From: Protopterus annectens
Lineage: Eukaryota; Chordata; Ceratodontiformes; Protopteridae
Direction of reading: 5' to 3'
Assembly: GCF_019279795.1 (NCBI RefSeq)
Contig: NC_056729.1
Coordinates: forward strand, 1,863,066,311 to 1,863,130,310
Length of the DNA: 64,000 nucleotides
Shown piece by piece: positions 1 to 12,574 of this stretch (its first letter is position 1; each line of letters begins with the position of its first letter). The notes beneath the pieces are model-generated. The model was not told where the DNA came from, did not search any database, and saw only the letters and a list, made by a program, of their open reading frames with translations. The translations under genes were made by a program, and so were the position numbers.

Positions 1-1642
1 CCAAAAAGCGCCAAGGAAAAGGACCGGGACACTTTCGCTGACCCGCTGGTTTCCGCTGAAACCACGCGGCTGGAGCTCATCATGAAACCGGTTTCGGCGA
101 AAACCAAGTCCTCGGTTATTCCTTCTTCCGAAACCATGCTCCCGACCACCGAGGCCTGAGAGGCCCCGGCTGAGTCGGCTTCTGAACTACTCACAGTTAG
201 GTGTTCAGGAATTCAGTCAAACACCTTACCTTCCTTGGACATTTCTACCCCTGCACGTGAACAGGCAGGGCCTGAGCTAACCTATGTCCATTAGGCCTTT
301 CTAGGAACAAAGCTACCAAACTCTCCTAAAGCTTTGCGCACCAGATCTGCTCCCCCAGAGTGCCTACCTCAACTGCACAGATCCTCAGCCTTGCTGAGGA
401 CGCATCTCCCTTAATTGGGGTTCACAACCACTCACCTCAGACAGGGCCTCTTCAGCCTCCTCCAGACAAAAAAGGCCCAGGACTGACCCCTCTGGACCCA
501 CATTTCCTCAGATGATTCTAATGGATGGATCTGAGTTGTCAGACCACCAGGAAGGGCCCATGCTTGCCTTATGTGAGGATTCAGATGCAGGGAATCTATC
601 CCCTGACCTCCCCTCCTGAAGAGTTTTCCTTTGGGAGACTACACTCCATGAGAGAGCACTTTCAATGGCAAGGTCAGGATTTCTCTGATTCTAGAAAAGA
701 TTAAGGACAGCACTGCATTTTGTTCTCAACATAGGCCACTTAGCTATACCTCCTGTTCTAGAAATGTAATTGATGATGTAGTATTAATGATGTTTGTACA
801 GCCCCTGATACTCTTTCCTCTGGCCCTGCACAAGCCTGACAGAATATTACAGGGCTCCAGATTCTCATTTCCATCTGTATAAAGCCCATTCTGCAGACCC
901 AGAAACTATTTCTCAGGGCCCTAAAGGGGTTGCAGCAGCTACTGCCAAAATCCTCTACCTCAGAAAGAGAGCGCCTAGAGCTTTATAGAGAGATGGGGAA
1001 AGAAGGAATTAACCATCCTGCAACTCTTTCTGTCAGGGCATTAAACTCAATCAATTCCATATGATACAGTACCAAGAGTATTTGTTAGATGAACTGAATA
1101 AGAAACTTTCTTCTCCTGAACCCCCTAGACCGTAAATCCCTTCCAGGGATTTGGTACATATACTTTCTCAGCAGGTTAGCAATCATTTCTTAAATGGCTT
1201 AACATGATGTACCCTGGAGGCTTCATTTAGATCAGCTATGACTGGGGCAGTTATTAAGTAGGCATGCCTGGCTGAAGGAGCAATCTTTGCCAGACCATGT
1301 CAAAACTAAACTCCTCAATGCTCCAATGGAGAAACAAAATTTATTTGGCTCCCCTGCTCAGGAGATTCCCAAAAAAGGTTGAAGAAAAAGCTAAATCTGT
1401 GCAAAACAGTTAAAGATTTCCTGCAAGTTCAACCACTGTGAGATTCAGTAGAAACTGGCCCACAAAGAATTGGTCCTTTCCAGGTCTCGGACCAGAGCCA
1501 GAGAGGCAGGAACAGGCACTCTGGAGGCAGAGGTCAATCAAGGCGAGCTCCCTACAGGAGTCCGTCAGTGGCAGCCTGCCAAACCAGAGAGAGTAGTGCA
1601 ACAGCTACAGCGACAACCACTACTACAGGACAGACTCAATGA
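1..1642 (+). pseudogene. DIRS gag-like ORF remnant (A')
   Basis: The sequence matches the gag of element A from the Lys-rich KKRKEKDR-like segment to the same terminal TGA (about 1640-1642). Short open fragments keep the Arg/Gly-rich C-terminus and the segment MEKQNLFGSPAQEI. Frequent small insertions shift the frame, for example around 140-200, 690-800 and 1000-1150. Gag proteins of DIRS elements are thought to form the RNA-binding particle. No protein could be made from this copy as written. Confidence 0.8.
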
Positions 1643-2986
1643 CTTGACTCTGATTCCGCCTACCAGGGATCAAGGTGGAAGCACCCTTGGAAGCGGAAAG
1701 CTGGCCTTTATTCTCAACAAACTGGCATCATATTACAAAGGATGGCCATGGACATTGCAAAATAATAGACAAAGGAGTACAGATTTCACTTCCACACTTT
1801 AAGCCAAAAAGAAGTAGAATGCCAAACCTTCCCACCACATCATCAGAAGGCAGAGGCTTTAAGACAAATCAAAGCAATTTACTTCAGATGAAAGTTGCCA
1901 GAAAAGGTACCATCCCCACTCCAGAACAAGGGCCAATATGGATTTTGCTCCAGAATATTTCCTTGTACCAAGGAAAGAAAATCAATGGAGTACTATTCTC
2001 GGTACCTGTCCGCTTCTGAACACTTATCTCATTGTTGCCAAATTCAAATGCTGACCCTACAGCAACTTCTTCTTCCATGCTGGGCAAGGAGTCTTGGCTG
2101 GTGACTCTAGAATCTCAAAGGAGGCATACCTGCTGCGTCCCTATCCGACCAAGCTGCAGAAGACACCTCAGATTTCTTGCAGGATCAGAGCATTATCAAT
2201 TCTCAGCATTGCCTTTTGGCTTATCTATCAGCCCTTGAGTATTCAACAGGAGGAAATGCCTGGCATCAGTAATTGCACATTGCAGACTACAGGAATTCAA
2301 AGGTATCCATACCGGACTGACGTACCTAATACTAAGCGTGACAACAAGAAAAATTATTAAAAGGACTTGGCCTATGCACCATACACCATTGTTACAGACC
2401 TTGGGATACATAGTCAACATCCAAAAGTCAAGACTACTACCATCCCAAAGGATAACCTTTTTGGGTGCAGATCTGGACACAAACACCCAAATGGCCTTCC
2501 TCCACAGAAGCAAAAGCAAAAACAACTTCCAGATTACTTCACTTAGTTCTGACCGAGACAAACTCAACTTTACTGCAAGGGAAAATCCTGCAGGCCCTGG
2601 GTTATGTGGCAATCCTGCATGAATTCTGAATCCCACATGCTGAGGCTGCATATGAGGAAATTAACAATGGTGCCTAAGGAGTGTATGGAGTCTCAACACA
2701 GTCACAGTTTAGAAACCATGATACCAATCATTCCATGCCTTTAAAAGGAATTCCTGTGGTGGGCTCAGGCCTGCCAGTCCAACAGAGGGTTGCTCTTCAA
2801 CAAAGCCAAGAACAAGGCAGACCACCATCACCACAGGACGCATCCTCCAGACCGAGGATGTGGGGAGCACACATGGAGGACAAATGTATCCAAGGCCTAT
2901 GGGCTCCTCCAAGGGCAGGTAAGCTATGCACATAAACCAAAAGGAAATGCTGGCAGTGAGGCATGCAATCAAGGCATTCCAAACCC
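1596..2986 (+). pseudogene. DIRS reverse transcriptase/RNase H remnant (A')
   Basis: The first part corresponds to the RT of element A, including fragments of the FSALPFGLS block near 2200 and the LPSQRITFLGADLDTNTQMAF block near 2450. It then runs into the start of the RNase H domain. It ends at about 2986 within a segment matching element A near 24580. Many frameshifts are present and the YxDD catalytic region near 2310 is scrambled. It is non-functional as written. Confidence 0.8.
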
Positions 2987-3330
2987 TTCCTATGGGAAAA
3001 AAGGGGGTTTTGGAATTGGGGGAAAATTTATAAAAAATTTTTTGTTTTTTTTTTCAATTTAATTTTTTGAAAACTATGTTAAGATATGCGTACTTACTGC
3101 AGTTGAAAATATTAATTAAAATAGTTAATGGATTTATAGGATGGGTGTGTATAGACAGGTGGTGGAGGTAAAGATTTATAAAATTATATATGGGGGTGGG
3201 TGGTGGCCGGGGTGGGGGTGGGAGAAGGCTAGCGAAATAAGCCCGAAGCGTAGCGAGTGAGCAGTGGTCTACACCCACCAGCAACTGTAAAAAATCAATA
3301 CCTTAACATAAAAATAAATTATCAACAATT
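2987..3330. other. Low-complexity unassigned sequence
   Basis: Runs of G, T and A dominate 2995-3060, followed by G-rich tracts near 3190-3230. No coding potential or recognisable repeat family was seen. The homopolymer-heavy start directly abuts the broken end of A', so a poor-quality assembly join is possible. Confidence 0.5.
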
Positions 3331-4345
3331 GAAGCAGGATGAAAGGCGTGGGGAATTGGACTAAGAGAAGAGGTTTTGCAGCTGTGTGCCCCTGGGGTAT
3401 GCACTCCTAAGCTCACCAGTAACAGATTTTAATAAGGGGCATAAACACAACTGGCACAACAAAGGTTCCCACAGGAGTTAAAGCCTGGGGCTGCAGTCTA
3501 GTTTTACTTTGGATGATTGCACAGTTGGAGAGGTTTCTTTGCTTTTAGCTGGAGTGAGAGGATTCCTTACTCACAGAAGTGGGGTGGGAGGGACCCAAAG
3601 CGATTAAGGTGCTCAGTGGCTACTACACAGAGTGGCAACAACAGGCGAGGTTCCGAAGTTAAAACCCGGGGCTGCAGTCTAGTTTTCGATGATTTACTGG
3701 TTTGGAGTTTTCTTTACTTTTTGGCTGGAGTAGAGAGGATTCACTTGCTCACACAAAGTGGGGGGGCCCAAAGCGTCCAGGTGCTCGAGTGGCTACTACA
3801 CAGAGTGGCAACAACAAAGGTTCCTGGGGAGTTAAACCCACTGGGGCCTGCAGTCTAGTTTTGGATGATTACTGGTTTAGAGTTTTCTTTGCTTTTAGAA
3901 ACTGGGTGAGAGGATTCACTTGCTCCCACACAAGCCCGGAGACAAAGCGATCCCAGGTGCTCAGTGGCTGCTACACAGGAGGGCAACAACAAGGTTCCTG
4001 GAGGTTAAACCTGGGGCTGCAGTCCCCAGTTTTGGATGACTGCTGGTTAGAGTTTTCTCTTTGCTTTTAGCTGGAGGTGAGAGAGGGATTCCTTGCTCCA
4101 CACACAAGTGCGTATGTGTGTGTGGGGGGACCAAAGTGATCAGATGCTCAGTGGCTTCCACTACACAGAGTTAGGGAACAACAAGGTTCCTGGAGTTAAA
4201 CCTGGGGCTGTAGTCTAGCTTTGGATGATTGCTGGTTAGAGTTTTTCTTTGCTTTTAGATTCCTTGCTCCTGGCACAAGTGGGGGGGCTCAAAGAGATCC
4301 AGGTGCTCAGTGGCAGGAAGCTACACCTGGAGGGCTTTTCAGCTG
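3331..4345. repeat. Tandem repeat, unit about 180 bp, about five copies
   Basis: A recognisable start, GGGGCTGCAGTCTAG or a close variant, recurs at about 3487, 3669, 3843, 4013 and 4204, giving spacings of 170-191 bases. Each unit also carries TTTCTTTGCTTTTAG, a GTGGGGGG tract, GTGCTCAGTGGC and CAACAACAAGGTTCC. No coding potential is evident. The family was not recognised, and it does not recur elsewhere in the window. Unit-length variation is mostly small insertions. Confidence 0.8.
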
Positions 4346-4374
4346 CAATGCATGAGCTGTATTTTTAATTTCAG

Positions 4375-5390
4375 CCTGTAACTAATCTGCCCAGGTACAG
4401 TGGGCCATTTATGCAACTGAGTAGCATGCCAGACCGCGAGGAAATGAAAGTAACTAATCTAAGACACAGTACTTACCTTTATGTAAACAGACTACTGATA
4501 CCACAGATGGTGATCAGTGGTGATCAGTGTTAAAGTAGTCTTAGATTTATGGCGAGCAGAATTTCCAAGCTTATACCACAAGATGAGTGATCCAGTAGTA
4601 ACTACACTTACATATAGTGGATTTACATTTATGTAACAACAGTATGTTAGAGATGCGTCATCAATGTAACTAATGTGAAGAGAGACTATAGTAACAGAGC
4701 AGCATGCCACAGATGGTGATCAAAGTAACTAATCTTAGATACAGTAGTTACATTTATACTTAATATACCTTGCAGATGTTACTCAATAATATTATTGCAA
4801 TTATTACATTTGTATTTCCACAGCAACACACCACAGATGAGTGATCAATCTAATCTCTTAGATACAGTGATTTAATTTATGTGTAACAAGAATAGCATAC
4901 CATACCTTAGGAATGGAATGTAACTAATCTTGAAGATACAGTTGGTTCCATTTATGTAACAGAGTAGCATGTCCTACATACAGGAATGAAGAGTAACTTA
5001 ATCTTAGATACAGTAGTCACATTTATGTAACACAGTAGCATGTCACACATGGGGTGATAGATGTAACTAATCTTAGCTACAGTAGTTACATTTATGTAAC
5101 AGAGTAGCATGTCCTACATGGAAGTGAATGTAACTAATCTTAGATACAGTATTTACATTTATGTAACAGAGTAGCATGTCACACATGGGAATGAATATAA
5201 CTAATCTTAGATACAGTGGTTAACATTTATGTAACAGAGTGGCATGTCATACATGGGAATGAATATAACCAATCTAAAAATACAGTGGTTACATTTATGT
5301 ACCAGGTAACATACAACAGAAAGAGATAAATGTTACTAATCTTAGATACAGTAGTTACATGTCATAGATGACCAAAAGGTTTCAATATGA
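4375..5390. repeat. Satellite block, unit about 67 bp (repeat unit 1)
   Basis: About 15 tandem copies contain GTAACTAATCTTAGATACAG, then TTACATTTATGTAACAGAG, then GCATGCCACAGATGGTGATC or variants. The core GTTACAT-TT-ATGTAAC is an inverted repeat present in most copies. The same satellite recurs at 17780-18985 and 50585-51605, marking the start of each ~13-kb unit. Copies here are more irregular in length than in the other two blocks. Confidence 0.9.
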
Positions 5391-6619
5391 GAGTGAGCCT
5401 GTTTATTCATTTTGTTTGATAAATAGGCAGGTGGCTGAAGTGCCAGATCCTTTTCAACGCACCCTGAACTACAAAGGCTAAGAATATCAAGATCAATAGC
5501 AATATATTATGAATAATTCAAAGTCAATGGCAACAGGCAACTGCTGTACAGTAAAGTAGTAATAGTATATGAGCATACAGTACAGACAAAAGTATCTGAA
5601 CATTATACAAATATGTAATAGAAAATGTAGTAATGTATGTACAAAGATGTACTAGAAAATGTAGTAACATACATACAATAAGAAAAATTCAAACATTATT
5701 TACAAACTGATATACTAATAACCATCTTTAAAACAGTAGGAAGAGTTAAAGAATCCAGGCTTAATTGTTCTTATTGGAATGCATTAGCACTGTATGCATT
5801 TAATATGTATTACAGTTATATTAATGTCACATACCTTTCAACTGTACAGATTTTTAAGCCTAATATTTTTTGAGGGTCCATTTTCATAAAACTGTGATTT
5901 TTGGCAAATTAGTGTCAAATCATTAAAGAGTGAAGTTAGAAAATAATGAAGCAGACATTTTGAGTTTCAGACTGCATACCCCTCAGAAAATGGATGCTAA
6001 TGCAAAGCCTGTTATTCTATCAACTTCCTAAGTTTGTAAGAGCAATATTTAAAAATTGTTCCTATTTTTGGGCCTTTGTCACCCTTTTCTTTACGGCTTT
6101 GCACAGATTTCTTGCTCTAAGAGTTTGAGAGGTATGATTAATGTATTGCTAGCCTAGCAGTAACTTTACCTATGAACAACTACATTAATATTTATACAAT
6201 ATGTAACAAACTACATTTTGTACAAATGCACTAGTACAATTTTATAACTAAGTCACAAGGTAAGGGGAGATGCACATTTAGATATGTTATATTTCTTGGT
6301 TTCTGCATAGCTTGACACTCAGGGGAATCTGCTTTCAGCCTGAATATACCACAGCTGCTCAAATCTTAAGATACTCACCCATTACTGGCTGTGGAATGAA
6401 TGAAATAGAAAACCAGTTACTTGTAATTCTGACAGAATAATCTAGAAGAGTTTACATACACTCCTGTGCAGTGTAGAAGTTCTCTCTGGAATTGTAACTG
6501 TTTTCAATTTTAAAAACTTCCAAATGATTCTCAAGTATAACATACATGCACATAATGATAAATAATTCATAGTGTGTCTAGCAGTGGTACTGTAAATGGA
6601 AGAAAAACAAGGCACTTAC
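5391..6619. other. AT-rich non-coding, probable intron of the LRR gene (unit 1)
   Basis: This is collinear with 18986-20218 in unit 2 and largely with 51606-52283 in unit 3. It holds a short duplicated motif (ATGTAATAGAAAATGTAGTA type, about 5620-5680). There is no convincing ORF. It lies downstream of the minus-strand exon at 6620-6708, and the exon's GTAAGT donor (6614-6619) is at its right edge. Confidence 0.6.
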
Positions 6620-6708
6620 TTTTTGCTGCTCTAAGTTATTGTTTGGACTCTTTTAGGGCATCAGACAGATGTTTGCACACTTCACTTCCAATTTTATTCT
6701 CTGACAGG
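6620..6708 (-). pseudogene. LRR exon, unit 1 copy, frameshifted as written
   Basis: On the minus strand a TTTCTGCACAG acceptor precedes the exon and GTAAGT follows it, as in units 2 and 3. The translation starts LSENKIGSE and continues CKHLSDAL, a ribonuclease-inhibitor-type LRR as found in NLR immune receptors. The exon is 89 bases rather than 87. An extra A after the DAL codons moves the frame to an early stop, and the last codons also differ. This part of the window carries many small insertions relative to its paralogues, so the break may be an assembly error. Its partners are the exons at 20219-20305 and 52284-52370. Confidence 0.7.
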
Positions 6709-7031
6709 CTGTGCAGAAATACAAAAGAGACAGAGTTATTACCAGCATTGCTGAACACCCGCATCAGTCATTTGTTAAGTGCATGGTGTTTCAGATTTAT
6801 AACTTGTACCACGCTGAAGAAAAGGAATAAACACAGGCATCTTTTGTTTAACAAAAACAGTTTACCATCCTGACTACCAGTTTCTGGTTATTGTGCCTTC
6901 TGGTACAGACAGTGACAAGGAACTGCTTAAACAACTTAACACAGCATAGCCTGCTACCATGAAAACAACGTTTCTAATATAACTTAGTGAGCATACTCTA
7001 CAGTGTTCATCTTGGCTTTACAAAGGAAGTA
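6709..7031. other. Intronic spacer between LRR exon and element E1
   Basis: The sequence is collinear with 20306-20590 and 52371-52679. The acceptor and pyrimidine-rich stretch for the minus-strand exon lie at the left edge. I see no other feature. Confidence 0.6.
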
Positions 7032-7240
7032 AAGTTATGTACTCACCATAACTATTCATCTGTGTTGTCCATTTCATTCTTCCTCAATTGATGGGTCCTA
7101 GGATCCAGCTCAGCCCATTCAGCTTAGACTTTCCAAGAACAACTCTCAAGGTCCCTCTTCTACCCATAATTCCTCCTCCCTTCACCCATAACTCCTCCAG
7201 AACCCTGCTTGGGACCTCAGATCAGAAGTTTGCTGCCCAA
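7032..7240. repeat. Right inverted terminal repeat of E1
   Basis: It begins AAGTTATGTACTCACCATAA and pairs in inverted orientation with about 13150-13302. Shared segments include GATGGGTCCTAGGATCCAGC versus its complement and the CAGAACCCTG block. The outer ~30 bases extend beyond the left repeat, as is usual for DIRS elements. Confidence 0.75.
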
Positions 7241-7379
7241 ATGGCAGAAAGACCCCAACCACAGCCAATATGGAATGAAAGTCAAATAAGGACAGACAGG
7301 GGCTCAAACATGGAATGGTGGTTCTTTATTCACCATCAGGTGCTCCAGAGGTAAAGGGAAGGGGGAAGGAGAACAGGAA

Positions 7380-7475
7380 GTTGAGGAAGAATAAAAATAG
7401 ACAACACAGATGCATAGTTATGATGACCATATAACTTTTATATCTGATGGTGTCAGTTTTCATTATTCCTCAACT
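7380..7475. repeat. Internal complementary region of E1
   Basis: Its first half (from GTTGAGGAAGAATAAAAATA) is the reverse complement of the outer right repeat, and its second half (to about CTCAACTGATGG) matches the complement of the left end. This head-to-tail join of the two ends is the DIRS signature thought to template circle closure. Element B inserted exactly at the left edge of the equivalent region in E2. Confidence 0.75.
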
Positions 7476-7494
7476 GATGGTTTGAGTCCCCAGC

Positions 7495-8560
7495 TACGGG
7501 AACCTTGGGCAGTCTGCATGGAAGGATACTTTGAGTATCGCACAACCAAAGGCAAGCAGCCCTATTTTTTTTAGATCAAATCCAGTTTGTAATGACCAAG
7601 GCAATAAAAGGTATTAGGCGAGCAGTGGACCAAGTGGCTGCAGCACAAATGTAATCAATGGAAGTTATGAGCCAAAACCAAAAGTAGCCATGGATTACAT
7701 TTACATGCTAGTGGGTGAGCTTTAGGAAGTCTGGGCAAAGAAAGGCCTTACTGACTTTAAACAAATGAACTGAAATGCAATGTTACCCACTTTGCTACAG
7801 TAACTTTGGAAACTGGTTTTCTCAACCTGTTGGAGGCAAAGGAGATGAACAACTGATCTGTTTTTCCTGATATATTTTGTACTATGGAGATAAAAACAGA
7901 GCTATGTACAATCTAAGAGATGAGGCATGTATTCACGTTTGTTAGAGAAGTTAGGGAAGAAAACAAGTAAACTGATGACTTGATTGATGTTCATCTCAGA
8001 GGTTACTTTGGGCAGAAAAAGTAATTAGTTCCTATCTTTAGGGAAAACCACATATGAGAAGTTTTAGGAGTGTGCTTGGAGTTCAGACACTCATTTTGTT
8101 GAGGTACTTGCCACTAGAAAGAACATTTCCCAAGAAAGAAACTTGAGATCATACTTGGCAAATGGCTCAAAAGGCATCTAAGTTAATCCCTACAGTAACA
8201 GTGTTTGACTCCAGACTAGAGGTCTAAGCAAAAAAGTGCCCTTAAGGACAGCTTTGCATACTTTGGATGAAACTAGAGAAGAAGCACTGTTTCCAGTATG
8301 ATAATTCAAGATGGCTGCTAGCTGAACTTTGACGGTGGGAATACTAGCTCTTTCTGAAAAATTAGAGCTAGGAAACCCAGGACAGCAGGAATAGGTGCAA
8401 AGGATCCAGTTTTCCTTGATGGTCCCAACATGAAAATCTTTTCCATTCATTCTTGTATAAAATTGTGGTGCCTTTCTGGGATAATAGCAAAATCTGGTGG
8501 ACCAGAATGGAAAGCCTGGGCTGTCTAACCACTAGTGAAATTGTAAAAACTATGTGGTTA
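7495..8560 (-). pseudogene. DIRS tyrosine recombinase remnant (E1)
   Basis: Minus-strand fragments match the recombinase of element D. One fragment (8190-8450) holds NGKDFHVG and the SIPTVKVQLAAI segment of the N-terminal domain, and the C-terminal part lies near 7500-7700. In D the family shows Arg, HxxR, Trp and Tyr catalytic positions; here several frameshifts and stops separate them. The equivalent C-terminal end is best preserved in E3 (53137-53358). Confidence 0.75.
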
Positions 8561-10185
8561 GTTTGAAGAGTGCAATGTCTAAATGTGCCATTGCTAAGGG
8601 ATAAGAGATTAGATCTGGACTAGGGTCCAGTACCCAAAGTGGACACAGCCGATGAGAACAAAGAAAGGGAAACCACACCTGACGAGGCTGAAGGGGGGTA
8701 GTGAAGATAACTTTGATCTTCAAGTGAAGTGTTTTCTGTCGAAATCTGGGGATTAGAGGAATGGGGAATAGGTTTAAAGGAGACCAGAGGGTCAAACATG
8801 GACTAGAACATCCATTGGTGACTCCCGCAAGGGTGCTCAGGGCAAAGAACCTGCTACATTTGTTGTTGTCGAGAGAGGCAAACAGACTGCTGCAAGGTTG
8901 ACCTCATCAACGGAAAATCCTCTCCACCACAATAACTGATTGAGAGACCACTCATGAGGCATCAGATTTGGCCTGCTGAGTTTGTTTGCAAGCCCACTGG
9001 ATTCCCCAGAATGTGCATTGCCAAAAGAAAGCAGATGGAGGAGATCATCCACTGCCACACTCTCACTGCTTCTCAACAAAGGGGATAGGATTGGGTTCTC
9101 CCCTGTGTGCTGATGTACCAAACCACAGACATGTCTGTTTCAATAGCAATCTTCCCCGGAAGAAGGGGAATCCTGAAAGGCCAACAGTGCTGGGAAGACA
9201 GGCCTCATCTCCACAACATTGATATGCAAATTGATCTCTTCTGGAGACCACATGTCTTGGACTGTCTGTCCCAAAAAAAACCCCATCCCACGGTCACTGT
9301 GGTGACCAGGGTAAAAAAATATAAAGGGGTATCCCTAACAAACTTCACTGGACTATACCCACCAAAACAGGTATCTTCTGAAAACCTGAGTGAGCTTTTC
9401 TGGTGGGGAAAGAGGATGTTGAAGAATCTACCACTGAACAGCTAGATTCCACTGAAGAACACATATCTAGAACTGAGCCATCAGGACCAAAGTTTTAGCA
9501 CCTGCCGTTGAACCCAAAGCCTGGAGGATCAGGCTTACTGGGGAAGAGGGATGTGAAAAAAATCTGTCTCACTGCACTCTTATAGACTGTACTCTCCTTG
9601 ACAGAAAACAAGTCAGATGCCTGGTGGTATCCAGGTCAGTGCTTACAAACTCCAAGACTTGGACTGGTTGTAGAGAAGATTTGGGATAACTGATTGTGAT
9701 GCCTAAAGACTGACATAGTTGGTGCAAGTAGTTCCTGGCTTTTTCAAGGAGATGCCTGGTTGGTGAGACAAGAGGACAGTGATCTGAATGGGTAATGACT
9801 GGCCCCAATTGTCCCTTCATAGAAATGGTAGAATGGACTGAACCATGACCACCCAGAACTTGGAGTTTTTACAAACTGAGATTTGTGTGGCCTAGAATGG
9901 GTCACAGGTTCCCTGTCTCCTCTGGCACTAAAAAGAACCTCAAGTAAGTTTTGAATCCTCTCTGGTCTGGTGGAACCACTTGGATGACTCTTGTCTAGCA
10001 GCTTTTGAATTTCTAAGGCTGCTAACTCCAACTGACTGGGTGGAACACTGGGAAGCCTTTTTTGATTGGTTGGTGAGATTTGCAAAACAACAAACAAAAG
10101 GAATGAAATAGCCTCTGCATATAATTTCTTCCACCTAAGTGTCTTTATGATTGATGCCCAGGTTTCTAGGTGCAGAGACAAGTGC
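8550..10185 (-). pseudogene. DIRS reverse transcriptase/RNase H remnant (E1)
   Basis: Fragments in several minus frames match element D and E2. 9744-10181 is the RT N-terminal part with LAALEIQKLLDKSHPSGS, and 9569-9820 holds the later palm and thumb region (HLLEKARNYLHQL). About 8837-9251 corresponds to RNase H, and 8550-8795 to the C-terminal block (PRQVWFPFL). The catalytic YxDD stretch is not intact. The copy is decayed and non-functional. Confidence 0.75.
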
Positions 10186-12488
10186 CCCCAACTGCCTCCA
10201 GAGAAGAGCAGTCAGCAACTCTTCAGCAGCATTGGAAAGGTTTATCTGAGAAGTTATCTCAAAACTCTTGATTATGCAGGCTTCCTCTGCTGCAAGGGTG
10301 GTATCTTCCTCCCTGTCTTTGGGAGAAGTTTCCCCTCATGAGTCCTGGAAAGGACCTTGCTACTTTTGGAACCACATCTTTTACCTCTACGCTGATTCCT
10401 GGAAAAGGGCCTCTGTGGGGTAGAAAAACATACTTCCACAGTCTTCCCATCTCGCTCACTGTTGGAGAGCATTTATTTCACTGATGTGCCAATCAAGGAA
10501 GACTGACCAAAGGAAGTAGTGATAAAAGTGCACTTGAAGGGTTCCACAAAATCATATAAGTGCATCCAGACATATCTCCTTATGGCTATGCCTGAACCCG
10601 CCACCCATGAGGTACCTTTGGCTGTGTGAGAGACTAACCTCCTGGAAGCATTAAAGACAGACCGAAGGGTGATCAGTTGTGAAAAATAACTGTTTGTGCT
10701 CCTCCACAGACATGGACCCTGGAAGAGATTTGCATATTTCTTTAATCAAATCTCTCTGCAATGTAGTGAAGCGTGCCAAATAATTAATTGACTGACAAGC
10801 AAACTTTGCTGAGAAGTAAATACACTTTCTAAATCTGACTAATACCCTGGACTACCTGTTAGCTGGAATGGACAGAAGAGCTCTGTTCTGCCAGCTCTGT
10901 TTAAGTGGCCATAACCACAAGCATGGCATCAACAAAAACTCCCTTATTCCAGTAAGGCTCATCCTTAGGAGGGGCAAAAAATTTGTTGGGGTGACAAGGA
11001 ATGGGCTCTACAGTATCCGGTTCCAGTGAGATGCCAGATCTTTAAGGTTATCAGCTGGTGGGGTAACCCAAGACATAAATGGGCTGGACCTGAAAGTTTC
11101 TAGGAACACTGACGACTGCTGGGAAGGGGATCGGAAGAACATCCACCTTTCTGAATAAAGGATGTCTAGAATGTCTCCAAAAAAGATGTCTTCTGCTGGA
11201 GACTTTTGTGATCCCTCTCCTTTATCAAAGTCAGTGTCTTTGGTTAAATATTCCTTACGAGAATCTATGTGCCTCCTTTTGCATGACCTCTTCTTGGTGA
11301 CCTTGTCAGTGGAATGATCTGGAGAGGTATTGGAAGATAGGAGAAGTTCCTAAAAAGGAACTGCATGGAGGCTAAAACAAGCTGGCTGTCCCTGTGGGAT
11401 AGGCTGATGCGGCTGAGAACTAAGAACCGATGGAGGTTGAGGAGTTAATATGAAGAAATAAGAGTAGACTGTATTCTTGGAAGGCAAAGCCCTCTTTACC
11501 ACCTGAAAGGCAGAAGGACTGGGAGAAGCTATAGCTGGCTGTACTGCATTCAGAGTTCCAGGAGTTGCCGAGCCTCAACTCTGCCTGGGCTCATGCTGCA
11601 AGGAAGGAGTTGGAACCAAACTATCCAGAACCGAAACACTGGGGGGAAGGGATGGTTTCAAAAAACCTCAGAGGTGAACCCATCCTCCCAGATCTGGTGC
11701 CAATGTTTCAGCTCTGAGATTTGTTCTGCTCAAGGGGGATCAGGGCTAAATGAGTCAGATGCACAGTTGGAGTTGAAGACCCAGCTGTCTTCAGATCTGG
11801 TGCTTCGACTCTCAGCATTCTCAGATATGAGGGCTCTGAAATGGTCAGATGGATCACAGAAGGCAAAATAAGAAGGTAGAATGCAGGTTGAAGGCTCATG
11901 GATCCGATGGAAGACAGAGCTGATAACGTCCCCATCTGAATCTGAGCCCTGAGAAGCTAGCTCATCATTCTATACACATCTGCTTAGGAGAGGCTCTGGG
12001 TGGACTTTAACAGAGGACAATGTGGAAGGGGGATGCAACATCCTTTCTGGCATCTCCTGTAAAAAAGGTGCTCTTAGCCATGGGGAAATGACCTCCACAG
12101 AGAAACAAGCACTCTGGATTTTGGGAGATTAAAGCATCCCCACAGTCGGATCTGAAGGAGTCAGATCTGATCTTTTCACAACCAAAGCAGGTTTTGGAGA
12201 ATGAGTAGGAGACTGTTTTCTCTGCTCCCTGGGCTCCGATGAAGATTTTTGTTTCTTGCTAAGGGTTTGAGCCCATGAAACAGATGCAGCAGAAGGTGGA
12301 AACAACCCTTTTAAGATCAGCTTATTGCAATGCTCACTCAGGGCCACAGAGTTAAACCCAGCACAAATGGAGTATGGAGTTTCAAGGTGGCCCACACCCT
12401 AGCAGTACACACACTCCCTGTGGGCATAACTGGGTATCTTATGCCCACAGGAAGTGCACTTTACAAAACCTGTAAGTTTTTCAGCCAT
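10186..12488 (-). pseudogene. DIRS gag remnant (E1)
   Basis: The presumed ATG is at 12486-12488 on the minus strand. The N-terminus reads MAEKLTGFVKCTSCGHKIPS, a CxxC knuckle followed by His and more Cys, as in the gag of A, B and D. A TAG interrupts the frame 30 codons in, at about 12399-12401, after CVYC, and the same TAG occurs in E2. Downstream fragments match the AGSGIAIRRH and SSLFGTSVKEML segments of other copies. Further frameshifts follow. The shared stop suggests inactivation before duplication of the unit. Confidence 0.75.
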
Positions 12489-12574
12489 GGTAGTGAGATA
12501 AAAACAGGAAGACAAAAAAAGGATTTTTTAGAGAAAATTACAGAGTGTAAAAACAGCAGCAATCGTAGATCTTT

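Larger units (their letters stand above)
1..2986 (+). mobile_element. Degenerate, truncated DIRS1-like retrotransposon (copy A')
   Basis: This stretch aligns collinearly with element A at about 21725-24580, from the middle of gag through the RT to the RNase H region. It begins at the window edge and stops abruptly at about 2986, so the recombinase and right repeats are absent. It is about 130 bases longer than the matching part of A because of many dispersed one- to few-base insertions, which break every frame. The pattern may be old decay or uncorrected long-read error. It lies outside the three-unit repeat that starts near 4375. Confidence 0.85.

Noticed and set aside
4375-5390. CRISPR-like array
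   Set aside because: Repeats of ~67 bp without distinct unique spacers, in a eukaryotic context. It is a satellite.
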